Below, one piece after another: positions 38,201 to 54,000 of a stretch of 64,000 nt of DNA. Source of the DNA: Odontesthes bonariensis. Taxonomy: Eukaryota; Chordata; Actinopteri; Atheriniformes; Atherinopsidae. The notes under the pieces were generated by a model. It saw nothing but the letters and a program-made list of their open reading frames with translations. It did no database searches and was not told the origin of the DNA. Numbering within the stretch: position 1 is the stretch's first letter; the number at the start of each line of letters is the position of its first letter. The position numbers and the translations under genes were made by a program. The stretch is from the NCBI RefSeq assembly GCF_027942865.1, contig NC_134524.1, positions 8,109,536 through 8,173,535 on the forward strand, given 5' to 3'.

Positions 38201-38352
38201 AGCAATGAGGTAATTTAAATTACAAACCCATGCGTTTTTGTAAAAAGAATAAAGAGTTACTTACAGTCTAATTCATCCTCTTTGTCCGTAAACCTCAGGG
38301 TGGGGTCGCGGGGGTCGTAACATTTCTCCGAAGTTGACAGTTTTGAGTTCAT
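35266..38352 (-). CDS. RBR2: RING-IBR-RING-like E3 ubiquitin ligase, 4 exons, 266 aa
   Basis: Exons: 38265-38352, 37906-38006, 37069-37224 and 35266-35721; phases agree. Same plan as RBR1: an N-terminal YDPRDPTLRF motif; a partial RING with MSCGHAVTP..L..WC; an EVRKMALLTAEE helix; an IBR-like block starting CPECKYTV with FCWQCLREWKGP; and an Rcat block with CPTC, catalytic-type Cys216 in SSKACKNIKCPQC, and FCFVCLK. The ends of both proteins share GVAPRQT.IPVW. RBR2 has one Cys before the Cys-Gly-His motif (FLCEDF), but still no leading CxxC, so E2 binding by RING1 may be unusual. The large intron 3 contains a foldback transposon with a second one nested in it. An ISRE match lies 75 bp upstream of the ATG. 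It sits between USP2 and Ubl2 on the same strand. Confidence 0.87.
35806..37041. mobile_element. TTAA-flanked foldback (inverted-repeat) element
   Basis: Long inverted ends of roughly 230 bp: TTAA + AGGGATAGTTCGCCTCTTTT on the left and the reverse complement ending CCCT + TTAA on the right. The TTAA target duplication points to a piggyBac- or Kolobok-type non-autonomous element. Two shorter copies occur at 51955 and 62787. This copy is longer because another element lies in its middle. Confidence 0.85.
36161..36580. mobile_element. MITE nested inside the foldback element
   Basis: Perfect 20-bp inverted ends (left GGCGCTTTTCCACTAGCTCG) enclose about 420 bp without coding sequence. It lies within 35806-37041 and is absent from the other two foldback copies, so it inserted later. 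Confidence 0.75.
38045..38200. mobile_element. LINE 3' tail in RBR2 intron 1
   Basis: CTTTATTTATACAGCCCTTTAC and CCAAAGTGCTTTACAG are typical of L2-like fish element ends. No coding capacity. Confidence 0.55.
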
Positions 38353-38426
38353 CTTGAGTTTTTGCTTTATTTCTCCCGTCAAGCAACACGCACTCCAGCT
38401 ACAGGCAAGCCTCAATCTGAGAAACG

Positions 38427-38437
38427 CTTTCGATTTC
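38427..38437 (-). promoter_or_regulatory. ISRE-like site upstream of RBR2
   Basis: The minus strand reads GAAATCGAAAG, fitting GAAANNGAAA, about 75 bp before the RBR2 ATG. Function is inferred. Confidence 0.5.
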
Positions 38438-38499
38438 CTTTCCGCTCAGTTTCCACAGCAGGTCACGTGACTCTCCTCAAACTCCTCAAATCTGAACGA

Positions 38500-40485
38500 A
38501 CCGGTGAAAGCGGCGCAGAGGCTGCAGAAACAGGTCTGATGTGGACACACACGCTCTGGTGCGCAACATGTGAACATGAGAGTGTTTCAGGAATTGCATC
38601 ACGTGACAATTACACTCACTTTGAATTGGTTTCATGGAAAACACTGAAAAAAGTTCATCCTTCAAGAAAATTAAGCGAATTAATAAACCCAAGCTTTTTT
38701 ACAAGCGCCATTTATGATAAAACACTTGCCTTTCTTCTTAAATTACTCATAGAAAGAAACTCTTTTGGGTTGATACTTTGTGTAATATAATGATATGATT
38801 AAAAAACACCGCTTGTTGAAGCTGGGAATATAAAATCGCTTACTCATGAGTGGGAGTGGGCTTCTGTCTGCATTTAGTGAGATGGTGAAATGCACCTGAC
38901 CCACTCAGCAGATACTGAGACACAGGTCACACGTCTTGTCATTTGGCAACATGCTCAGAAAAGTGTATTTTACTGTTATTTTGAGTCAGTTTTTGTATCT
39001 GTGAGCTGGCACGCGCAGTATGAGTAATGCTTGAATGAGATGCTTTCAGTTTTAATTTGGATTCGTTTTCTTTGTGGACCACGTGATTTTCTATAAACCG
39101 CAAGACAGCCTGAAGAGGACAGTCCTTACGTCCAGCGTTATTAACACAACACAGGTGACATGAGCACATGACTTCAGTATGAGCATATAAACAGGTATTT
39201 CTTAATTTAAACAGCTGGAAATGAACTTAATATAAAATATCTGCTGGAACAACCCTTGCTGCCTCTTCTGTGTGTGTGATCATCTCCTTCTCTCTGAGGA
39301 TGCGTGACCCTGCCTCACGTTGGCTCTTCTTCTTCACTTTGTGATTTCAGACTGTCTTTAGGATGGTGATGAGGTCATGGGGCTTAACTCCGGGTCCAAC
39401 TGCGTCTAAAAAATACTTCATGTACTCACAAGCCTTATTATTCACTTTATTTTCTTTTCTTTTTCTGGTGTTAATTGTGCTGTTGCCCTTTCGCACTCGC
39501 TCTTGGCTACACCCACTAAACAAGCGTCCCTACATTTTATATTTCAGTACTTTTGTGGGCATCTTTTGTTTCTCTGAATCAAAGGGCTAAAACAAAGTCA
39601 ACTATAAACCAAGCGACTGTAGAACCATATGCAACTTTGTGTTTAAATGAAACCATTGTGCATTTTTCTTGTCAGGATCTGGGTTTTTTGGTTATGTTTT
39701 TGTACTTATTTGGTATTTTTATTCAGTGCTCTTTGTGTTTTCTTTATTAGATCACTTTGTTCAATTTTACTTCTGTTTCTCTTGGTATTTAGTTGTTTAA
39801 TTTATCCTTGTGTAGTCTTGTTTAATTTTCAAGTTAGTGTGCTCTCCTTCGCCCCCTGTGTTCTGCCATCTCTCTCTCTCTGCCCTCTGCTCTCATTCAC
39901 TCTCACATGCAACCCGTTACCAATCTGCCACCAGTTCCTGCTCCAGTAATCACCTCCCCAGTATATATGTCTGTCTTGTTCCACCACTGCTCGCCGGATC
40001 CTCATCCTATACTTCGTCCTAAACTTCTGTATTCCTAATCTGCGTTCCTCGTCTTAATGGTCCTTGGTTTTCCTCGTCGTATTTTCTTCGTTTTTTTTTT
40101 GTTCAGTTCATTTTTTCCAGTATTCCAGCTTTGCTGCGCCTTTTGTTTATATTATAGAAAATAAACCCTTTAACTTTATTTTTGCTCTCGTCCGTGTCTG
40201 CACCTGGGTCCTCCCTTAACACAACCATGACATTGATTACTTTACAGCTTTTGATGCCGGGTAAAATAAATAAACCCTTATCGGCATTTACTGTGTCATC
40301 ATGTCAGAGGAATCAGAGAAAAACTGATTTTTTGTTTCGTAAATATAATTTATTACACAGACATTTAAAATGACATTTACAATGAATAATCAAAACTTTA
40401 AAAAAAAAAAAAAACATGCCAAAAAAATCCATATGATAGGAAGCATCAAGAACCGCGAGGAGCTGCAGATGTTGGTCTGTCCGTG
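38500..40485. other. Intergenic between RBR2 and Ubl2, with a possible solo LTR
   Basis: No gene recognised. About 39600-40235 is T-rich with AATAAACCCTTTAACTTTA followed by CCTGGGTCCTCCCTTAACACAACCATGACA, which resembles the 3' part of a fish Gypsy-type LTR. The left boundary and target duplication were not found. A poly-A tract lies at about 40400. Confidence 0.35.
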
Positions 40486-40643
40486 TCAAACTGCCACTCC
40501 CCCATCAAGCGTCATCACCATCTGGATAATAGACTTGTGCTGGATTCCATATGCACAGAGTAGTTTGCTGTCTGCTTCCAGTCTTTTGGTAGCGAAGACC
40601 AGCTGCATATTACCCACGGCCTGTTCTGCGCTCATGCGCAATT

Positions 40644-40696
<53 letters not shown>

Positions 40697-41178
40697 CGCT
40701 TTGTTAGATTACTGTTGCATTTATGATAGCATCGCACCATGAGTAAAAGTGTTCATCCAGTTTGGAGGTGACAGGTCTTGTTGGGCATAATGACTCATCA
40801 GTCATTACAGAGGCTATCTTATAATAGTTAGCTTCAGTTGCGATTTCGAAATGTTTTCACAGATGTTGTAGCACAAACTTAACAAGGTATTAAGACACAT
40901 AAATCATGGCACATCTGGCTCTTAATCAGTCATATAACTATTAGAACAGTGGTTCGTTGCTACACATCAGGAAATATCTTTTTTTTTAAGTATGTGGTAA
41001 AAAATAGTTTGAATCACATGTGAAAGCTGCTGTATTTACCTGGGCTCCCGGGAAGCTTGTTTGCTATTTTCCTTTTCAGCTCCAGCACAGTCATCAGCTG
41101 TAACTCTTTCTCATCATTGGCCACGTCAACCGTCATCTTGTCTCCACCGAACCCGTACACGACGACTTGGATCACCAT
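40486..41178 (-). CDS. Ubl2: ubiquitin-like modifier with C-terminal Gly-Gly and 3-residue extension, 2 exons, 92 aa
   Basis: Exon 1 is 41040-41178 (ATG at 41178, donor AG/GTAAAT, phase 1). Exon 2 is 40486-40625 (acceptor GAGCGCAG). The joined frame is 92 codons plus TGA. It begins MVIQVVVYGFGGDKMTVDV, has VLELKRKIA in the helix position, then MQLVFATKRLEADSKLLCAY, and ends IIQMVMTLDGGVAV. The last part aligns with ubiquitin RLIFAGKQLEDGRTLSDYN and LVLRLRGG. Gly88-Gly89 followed by Val-Ala-Val is the form of an unprocessed modifier. A USP could remove the tail and expose Gly-Gly for conjugation (inference). Exon 1 and the intron phase match Ubl1. An ISRE match lies 65 bp upstream, and USP3 is divergent with it. 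A (CA)n tract sits 22 bp before the acceptor. ISG15 has two Ubl domains; this has one. Confidence 0.8.
40647..40693. repeat. (CA)n microsatellite beside the Ubl2 acceptor
   Basis: About 47 bp of CA repeat, read as (TG)n on the Ubl2 strand, ending 22 bp before exon 2 and standing where the pyrimidine tract would be. Confidence 0.95.
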
Positions 41179-41242
41179 TGCACCGGCTTTGTTCGTTTAA
41201 AAGAAGTGAAGAAGTGCAGCTCTCGGGCGCAATCTCATGAGT

Positions 41243-41253
41243 GAAATGGAAAC
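41243..41253 (+). promoter_or_regulatory. ISRE-like site of Ubl2
   Basis: GAAATGGAAAC, matching the first 11 positions of GAAANNGAAACT, 65 bp upstream of the Ubl2 ATG. It is on the strand opposite to the gene; ISREs work in either orientation. Confidence 0.5.
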
Positions 41254-41717
41254 AACAAGTTGATTGGTTTTTGTGTATGAACGGGGCGTCACAGACAGGG
41301 TTTACGGTTTCGTTTCTCTAGAAGAGATGCAGAAAAATGTGAGTGACACATAAGAGGGATGGAATATTCAGTCTGATACGATTGGATGGTTAATGTTGCC
41401 AAGTTAGCCAAGTTAATGATTCAATTCAATACTGCTAATAGTCACAAAGTCTATTACTGCACTGCCAATTACAGATAGATGTTGAGTCATTATCAGCAAC
41501 ATACATTTGCGAGGATAAAATCAATCAAACGATTATCTTTTTCATCTGACAATTAATCTGTTATTTATTTATTTTTGGCCAGTTTCCCAAAATAAATCAT
41601 GACACCGCATTGTTTTGAGCAAGTTGACTATAGCCTCTATGGGGAAATGATATTAGATGCAGAAGAACAATTTCCATTTGTCTTGAACGCTTCACTTCGG
41701 TAGGAGTGGCGTCAAGT

Positions 41718-41729
41718 GAAATAGAAAGT
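41718..41729 (+). promoter_or_regulatory. ISRE-like site of USP3
   Basis: GAAATAGAAAGT, fitting GAAANNGAAA, 129 bp upstream of the USP3 ATG and in the direction of the gene. Confidence 0.5.
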
Positions 41730-41857
41730 ATTCCAACATCTTTTCGACAAGTTAGAGCAAAGAGTGTCAGTGTGAATCTGAGATTATGAAATCATACACT
41801 AGCTTTAGATTGTAAGAAAAAAAAATCCAGGATTAAATATCCTGGGTTTCCGATCTG

Positions 41858-46514
<4,657 letters not shown>

Positions 46515-48030
46515 CACTGAATCAGAAACTGTCATCAGAGCTCAGAGACGGAATGAGAGGAAGAAAAACTTTGACCACAATAACACATGTAACTGTTCAA
46601 GATTATTGTGTTGATTTCTGTTTTTCACACATTCCCCCGCAGACTAGTTGGCATGTTGTAATCAGAGCAGCGATGTCATTTTCAAAGTTTCCCCGACTGA
46701 CTGATGCTGAATAAGATTCCTAAAGTTATTGTGTGGTGTTGAATTACTGTCAAATCACTTGTTTGTATTAAGTACTAAATAAATTGAATTTAATGTCCTC
46801 TAATGAGCCGTTGTTCTTTCATGAGCCAGTATTTTAGTACAATAATTATGAAATTGTAAACCAAAACCCTCCACAAACCTGTGTCTACGTATTTGTTTTG
46901 AAATGCACCACAAGTTCTGATTTTAAGACGGTTATTTAGTTTAATTAAAAAAGGAGTTGACAATGACATAATGTTAAAATAGGTATGTGATGTGACGGTC
47001 ATTTGAAGAGAGAATATTTCTGAATAACTTTTCTGACATCAGACTTTAGCTCATAAGAGGAATGATCTAAAAGAATCTTCACTTTCTTGTTGAGTTTATA
47101 ATATAATCAGCATTATGTTTCAGGAGAGGTCTGCTGGCACAAACACTGAAGCTTTCAGTCTTTCATTGAATCCTGTGAGGAGATCTGATGTTTGAAATTG
47201 TTCACATAGTTATATTTAATAATATAAATCCCTCTGACCCTTCATAAGAAAAGGTTAAGATGTATTAATGATTACAGCAGACTAAGCCCTGAAAAAATGA
47301 AAGCAAAGCCTTGATTTTATTGTCTGAGCTGAGTCACCTGCGCAGTGCACTGATAGCTGAGTTTCGTTTCCAACATTTGTTACACATTTACAGGAATACA
47401 GATGGGTGCGGCTGTTTCCAACAAACTTTCGGTTCTGATGATGGACTCAGAAAAACTTTATGACTGAACTTGCTGTATATATTTGTATTTTTGGATTAAA
47501 AAACTTGCTCCATAACAACCTTCCGGCTTCCATAATTGAACATATTAGCATGTTTAATATGACCTGCTGCACAAGCACTGTACATATTTGCATTGTAGCA
47601 CAATATTTATTCCCACACACTCAGGTATGTGCCCCTTTAAGTTTGAGGATTTCTGTTGATGGATGGTGAGCAAAAGTAAAATCAAATCATGTCATTTCGT
47701 TCACGAAAAGCAAAACATGTCTTTATGTGCAGTAATTATAAATATAAGGCTCGCACATTATGATGCTATTGTTTCCGACAGACTTTGAATGCAGCATAAC
47801 AGCGGCTGTGACATGAAATGAAAAAGAAAGTATCCCGAAGTGTTTGGAGGCAGACGAGCTGCGTACGTGTGCGGGCAGTTATTCACAGAGTCTGTAAGTG
47901 ACTCTTTCATTTGGAGGTAAGGTCCCACAGATGTCCTCTTTCTGTCCTGCAGCTCTGTTTGTCTCATGATCCAACAAATCATTTCCCAGGACAGAATGTG
48001 GCTGAAGATTTCAACTTGAACGGAATCAAA
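46515..48030. other. Intergenic between USP3 and poly-USP
   Basis: It includes the USP3 3' side (AATAAA near 46778) and the poly-USP promoter. No gene recognised. IRF-type sites occur at 47361-47370 (GTTTCGTTTC) and 47820-47831. Confidence 0.5.
47820..47831 (+). promoter_or_regulatory. ISRE-like site upstream of poly-USP
   Basis: GAAAAAGAAAGT, fitting GAAANNGAAA, about 200 bp before the first ATG at 48031. It is A-rich, so a chance match is more likely than for the others. Confidence 0.4.
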
Positions 48031-51000
48031 ATGTATCAATATTCAGGTAAGATAAAAGTGCTGTTAGCTCAGTTTATAAATCGCGGAATCTTTTTTAAAG
48101 ACAATCCTTTAATTGACATGAATAATTGATGATTGCCTCCTTAAAGCCACCATGAACCATGGGTTATACACTCAAAGAGCGCCGACACATTTAAACTGCG
48201 TGCTGCAGGTTTTATTCCGGACCGAAGGCTTTAGAGAAGCCGTAGAAAGGTTTGTTGTAAAGCTTTCACATTATAATGTTCTATCAGCTCAAATAGAGAT
48301 CACTGTGAGCTTCTGTGTTCTCATGTCAGACTGTATTTACTTTTATAGGCACAGCTGCGGCCATCAGTCCTTTGATAATCATCTCAAGACCTTCTTTGAC
48401 AACTTGAAGAGAGATAAATTTGAGACCTCTGATATCATAAAGAAGCTCGGCATCAAATCAGGTACAATAAACACTATAAAAAGGGCACTAATGCATACTG
48501 ATGACTCGTGATGATTTAATGCATGGATTTTCTTGGAATCCAGAACTTGCAGACATTCTCCATTTGAACGTGTCAGCATCTTCCTCTCCAGCAGGAACAC
48601 ACACTAACCTGGAAGCTAATCACAGAATCCTACATTTAGAAAAGCAGGAAGCATGTCAGTGAATAAGTTCTGCTGGATGGAGTTCCTGAGAAAATAACCT
48701 TTAAAGGTGTTTTTGCAGTCACTCATTTAATGGGGAGAACAGTGAGCTTGTGTCCGGTTCTGAATAAATGAAAACCAGATTCACGACATTCAACTACAAT
48801 GAAGTTAATATTTCCTCCTCCTCATTTTTAGCCCCTAAAGGGGATGAATTGAGTGATGCTGCTGAGTGTTTTGAGGACATCCTGAGAAATGTGAGCACTC
48901 CTGGGGCATCACAGGTATGTTCATATCTAATCTAACAGATTTCTAAGTTAAATGAGAGCATCATGCTAACAGGCTTATTGGTTTCTTTCTTAAGCTGTTT
49001 CAGGGACAGCTGATACACAAGAGAAAATGCTCCAAATGTGGCTCTGTGACAAGAACTGATGATCCATTTTGGAGTCTACCTCTTGAATTTGTGGAATTCT
49101 ACAAAGACTACAAAGTGGTAAGATACCTGACAATACATCACATTAAACTACCTACCTAAATACCATTTAGCAGGCGCTTTTATCCAGAGAGATTTTTAAG
49201 TAAGGGACACAATTTTGGATCAGTCCAGCAACCAGCTGAAGGCTGATCACTCTACCCTCAGAGCCACAGTCTATGTGTCTAAGTCCACTCCAATCTGCCA
49301 CATATCCATCCTTTTTCTATGCCTGCTGCATCCTGTTTGGGGTTGTTTGAGAGCTGAAGCATATCCCAGCTGTCATAGGATGAGATGGAGGTTACATCTC
49401 GGACAGGTCACGAGTGCTTACAGGGTCCCAGTCTGCCTTTTTCAGTGATATTCAACAGGATGCATTCTGTAGAGTATTTTTAATATATCTGCACAAGGAC
49501 AACATACATTTGGTCAGTTCACATTTACATTAAAAAATCATTGTTTTGATGTAAAATGATAACCTGATTATTTAATCTTGAGGCAAATTTCAGGGAAAAG
49601 TAACTAAATGTGTTTTTCAGGTGGATGGTGTTGCTGAGTATTTCAGAGAGTCACATGTCAGAGGGCCAAACCAGCTGTTCTGTGATCATTGTGCTGCCAA
49701 AACTGATGCTACAGAGGTGAGTTCAGACTCATTATATTATTACACATGTTAGTATGAAGTGAACTTGATGATTTCAGAGTAGTAGCATTTAGAGTTCATT
49801 AAATTAATGTAAGCAAACAGAAGTTGACCTTTTTGTACCAAGTGTTTGTATCACTACATTACAAAGTAAAACTACATCTGACTTTTCTGTAAACTCTTCT
49901 CTGGTGTCCCACAGTAACACACACTAATTCAGACTCTGCAGATGTGCACACAGTCCTGTAGAAAGGACCTTTGATGCTGAAGCTCGGGGTTGGGTTGAGA
50001 CTGAGAAAATTAGACTGCAGATACAAATAGTTTAAATGAGTTTTCTCCAGAGGGTGTCTGGACTCCCTGAACCTTAGAGAGGATGAGGAGCTTGGACTTT
50101 GGGCCTGTGTCCTGACATCTTTGAACAAAGTATTTCTACATTCATCTTTCACATTTTGCTGAGCACTTTGATGTGGGAAGAATGTTCATAGTGTCTGAGT
50201 TCCTCATCTCAAAGTGATGCTTTTATATCTGCTGTACTTCTTAAATGCTCAAAGTGAATCATAAATAAATCATTTTTAATTTGTGTGTTTTCATTAGAAA
50301 TCTGAAGTGAAGCATCATCCAGAAATGTTGATGCTGCAGCTGAAAAGATTTAAGTTGAACAAAACTTACAGAAGATTTGTGAAAATCACACGTTATGTGG
50401 AGTTTCCCTACATGCTAGAGATACCACATACAGGAGCTGAGGTACTTTACACTGAATATCTTTTTAATAATTCAGTATTATTTTGTTGCTGATTTCTGTC
50501 ATTTTCTCTTCACTGGTTATCAGAGTGAGATCTATGAGCTGTATGCATTTGTGGAACATACTGGTACACCGAGTGGTGGACGTTACTCTGTAAAAATCAA
50601 GTCTCAGGATGATGGGATGTGGCACAACTTCAGTGATATCACAGGCACATATGTACGTGTTCAGTGCAACTTTAAAATTTTTTTAAAAAATCAATGTTTA
50701 AGCACAAAATAAATAGTTGTTGTGAAACAAATGATCATTATTTTTATCTGCAGGTTTATTACCAGCCATTCCAAACTGGTATAACTCACAGGTAACTTCT
50801 CAACTTTCTCTCCATTCACACATTTGCTGAATAAGACAATGAGCTCACCTTATTTTCACTCCCATCAGCTCCCAGGATGCTTACCTGCTGTTCTACAGGA
50901 AAGGTAAGATGATAAACCTTAAAGACAAGTTAGCTGCTGAGTTTCTGAGTGATTGTATGACCTGGTCTGAGTGGATCATCTGTGTTCTGGTTGATCTCTC

Positions 51001-54000
51001 TAGTTGCTGCTGCAGAGACTTCTTCCACTTCTGAAGCCTTCAAGAAAGATACCAGAGACAACAATAAGCAGCGTGATCATGATGCAAAGACAACAGGAAA
51101 CAAGGAAGTTGAGGGAGCAGCAACAAGGAGTCAGGACAAGATGGATAGAAGGGAAACTGAAGAGAAAAGAGGAGTGGATGTTAGAGAGGCTCAAAACAGA
51201 GAGACTCGTGATGAAAAACAGAGAGATGAGGAGAAGATGAAGAGAGATCAAAGCACAAGTAGAGCTCAAATGAAGAGGATAAGTGACCTCAGTAATGATC
51301 AGAGAGGGAGCAGTGGAGGAGACGGTGTGGGTGCTGCAGACACTTTGACTCCAAACATCAGAGCAGGGTCTTCTTCAGTTTGTAGTAAATCTGGAGCAGG
51401 TGCTTCCTCCTTGGACCCAAGAAAAACGTCTCAACATGATCACCACTCTGGTAAGATATACATCCTTTTGGCTCAGTTTGTCATTCATCTTTTAAAAACA
51501 GCGCTGCAGCTAACATGCATATCTGACACTTACTTCCATCAAGGCAAAAAGTACCACGGGCTGCACAACCAAGGAGCAACATGCTACCTGAACAGCGTGC
51601 TGCAGGTGCTGTTCATGACCAAAGACTTCAGAGAAGCTGTGGAAAGGTTTGCTGTAAAACTCAGGCTCAGTAAAATGTTTCATTGATCCAAACAGAGATA
51701 ACTGTTCACTTCTGTGTTTCTCACGTCTGATGTGTTTCATTTCCATAGCAACCGCTGTGACGATCAGTCTCTTGATAAACAACTTAAAACTCTCTTTGAG
51801 GACTTGAAGGAACGTCCAGCTGAAACTAACAACATCACAAAGAAGCTGGGCATCACCAGAGGTACAAGACATTCACCACACTCTGAAGGACAGAGTTGAT
51901 GGAAAAATACTTAAAGCCATTCATATCAAATGTAGAAAAGATGTGAAATTTCCTTTAAAGGGATAGTTCGCCTCTTTTGACATGAAGCTGTATGAGATCC
52001 CATATTAGCAACATCATTTATGAACATCTTCTTACCCCCTGCTGCGTCCTGTGAGCCGAGTTCCAGCCTCGTTTTGGTGTTGACGAAGGTAGTCCGGCTA
52101 GTTGGCTGGGGTTTAAAAAATAAAACGTCTTGCTTCTCAAAACAATATGTGTTCAAAAGAGTAATACATTTGCATCACAAAATCGTTCTCCACTAAAAAG
52201 TCAGACCTCAAAATCGCTTGGTGCTATTTTCTCTCTCCCTTCGTATCACTGCGTGCTGTGCAGACCGAGCAGCAAACACCGTAACAGGTGCAGCTCTCGG
52301 CAGGCGGCAGTACGCAGTGATACGAAGGGAGAGAGAAAATAGCACCAAGCGATTGTGAGGTCTGACTTTTTCCTGGAGAACAATTTTGTGATGCAAATGT
52401 ATTACTCTTTTGAACGCATATTGTTTTGAGAAACAAAACACTTTATTTTTTAAACCCCAGCCAACTAGCTGGACTACTTTGGTCAACGCCAAAACGAGGC
52501 TGGAACTCGGCTCACAGGACGCAGCAGGGGGTAAGAACATGTTCATAAATGATGTTGCTAATATCGGATGTCATACAGCTTCATGTCGAAAGAGGCGAAC
52601 TATCCCTTTAAGTTACAGTGAGTCGTGCTAGTTTTCTGGATAAATGAAAACCAGCTTCAAGGATATTAAACTACAGATAAAGTTCATATTTCATTCTTCT
52701 CATTTTTTTCCTCTAAAGTGTATGAACAGAGTGATGCTGCTGAGTGTTTTGAGAACATCCTGAGAAATGTGAGCACTCCTGGGGCATCACAGGTAAAGAC
52801 TTCACATTAAATCTAACAGATCTGTTAGCATAATGATAGCATCATGCTAACAGGCTCTGTGTTGTCTTTATTCAGCTGTTTCAGGGACAGCTGACACACA
52901 AGAGAAAATGCTCTGCATGTGGCACTGAGACAAGCACTGATGATCAATTTTGGAGTCTACCTCTTCAATTGGTGGAATCCTACAAAGACTACAAAGTGGT
53001 AAGATACCTGACATTACATTCATTTAGCAGATACATAAACATATATTTAAATATTGTTGATATTAATTATTATATATCTGCAGAAGGACAGCACACTGTT
53101 GGTCAGATCACATTTACATAAGAAAATCACTTCTATTAGCATCTGAAATGTGTTCAACTTAGGAAGTATTTCATGTAGTGATTGATAATTTCACTGTGTT
53201 TTGATCTAAGATGATAACCTGATTATTTAATCTTGTGGCAAATTTCAGAGAAAAGTAACTAAATGTGTTTTTCAGGTGGATGGTGTCGCTGAGTATTTCA
53301 GAGAGTCACATGTCAGAGGGTCAAACCAGCTGTTCTGTGATCATTGTGCTGCCAAAACTGATGCTACAGTGGTGAGTTCAGACTCATTATATTGTTACAC
53401 ATGTTAGTATGAAGTGAACTTGATGATTTCAGAGTGGTAGCATTTAGAGTTCATTAAATTAATGTAAGTTAACACAGGTTGAGTCTGTTATAGGATTAAG
53501 TTTTATGTCACATTATATGATTACATCACTGTTTCTATAAACTCTTCTCTGGTGTCCCACAGTAACACACACTTATTCAGACTCTGCAGATGTGCACACA
53601 GTCCTGTAGAAAGGACCTTTTCTGTCCCCTGTGCTGAAGCGTCCTATGCATGGGCATGTATTCAGTGTACAGTACATTGTTCAGGTGTGGATAACAGAGC
53701 TTCTTCTGCAAAGTTTCTCCTCTAAACAAGCATCCATGTTGTCATGAGAGTGTTGCAATGGAACATTGTGTGTGAAGAGGGAGCTTAAAGCTTTTGATTC
53801 AGTGATCCATCTTTGTTCCACCCCTCACCGATGGTCACAGTGTTTGGGTAGCAGCTGAAAGAATGAGTCTGTGGCGAATCCAGAACATGCTGGCGGGATT
53901 ATATATCCCTCATGTGATGAGTGTTGCTGATGAGAAGAATGTCAGGACTTCCCTTCTCTATGCATAGGTGGAAGAAAATTAATGGATCAATGGACACTTT

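Larger units (their letters stand above)
41179..41857. promoter_or_regulatory. Head-to-head promoter region of Ubl2 and USP3
   Basis: The 679 bp between the two start codons hold two GAAANNGAAA matches, 41243-41253 (GAAATGGAAAC) and 41718-41729 (GAAATAGAAAGT), and a GTTTCGTTTC site near 41307-41316 (IRF-type AANNGAAA on the other strand). One ISRE lies close to each start codon. Shared interferon control is inferred. Confidence 0.6.

Noticed and set aside
39363-39949. Hydrophobic frames that look like membrane proteins
   Set aside because: They fall in T-rich, probably LTR-derived sequence, where translation is Phe/Leu-rich by composition.
50982-51686. A gene starting MFWLISL before linker A (and equivalents at 55320 and 61659)
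   Set aside because: The apparent start is intronic; the linker is preceded by a clear TCTCTAG acceptor in the phase of the previous module exon.
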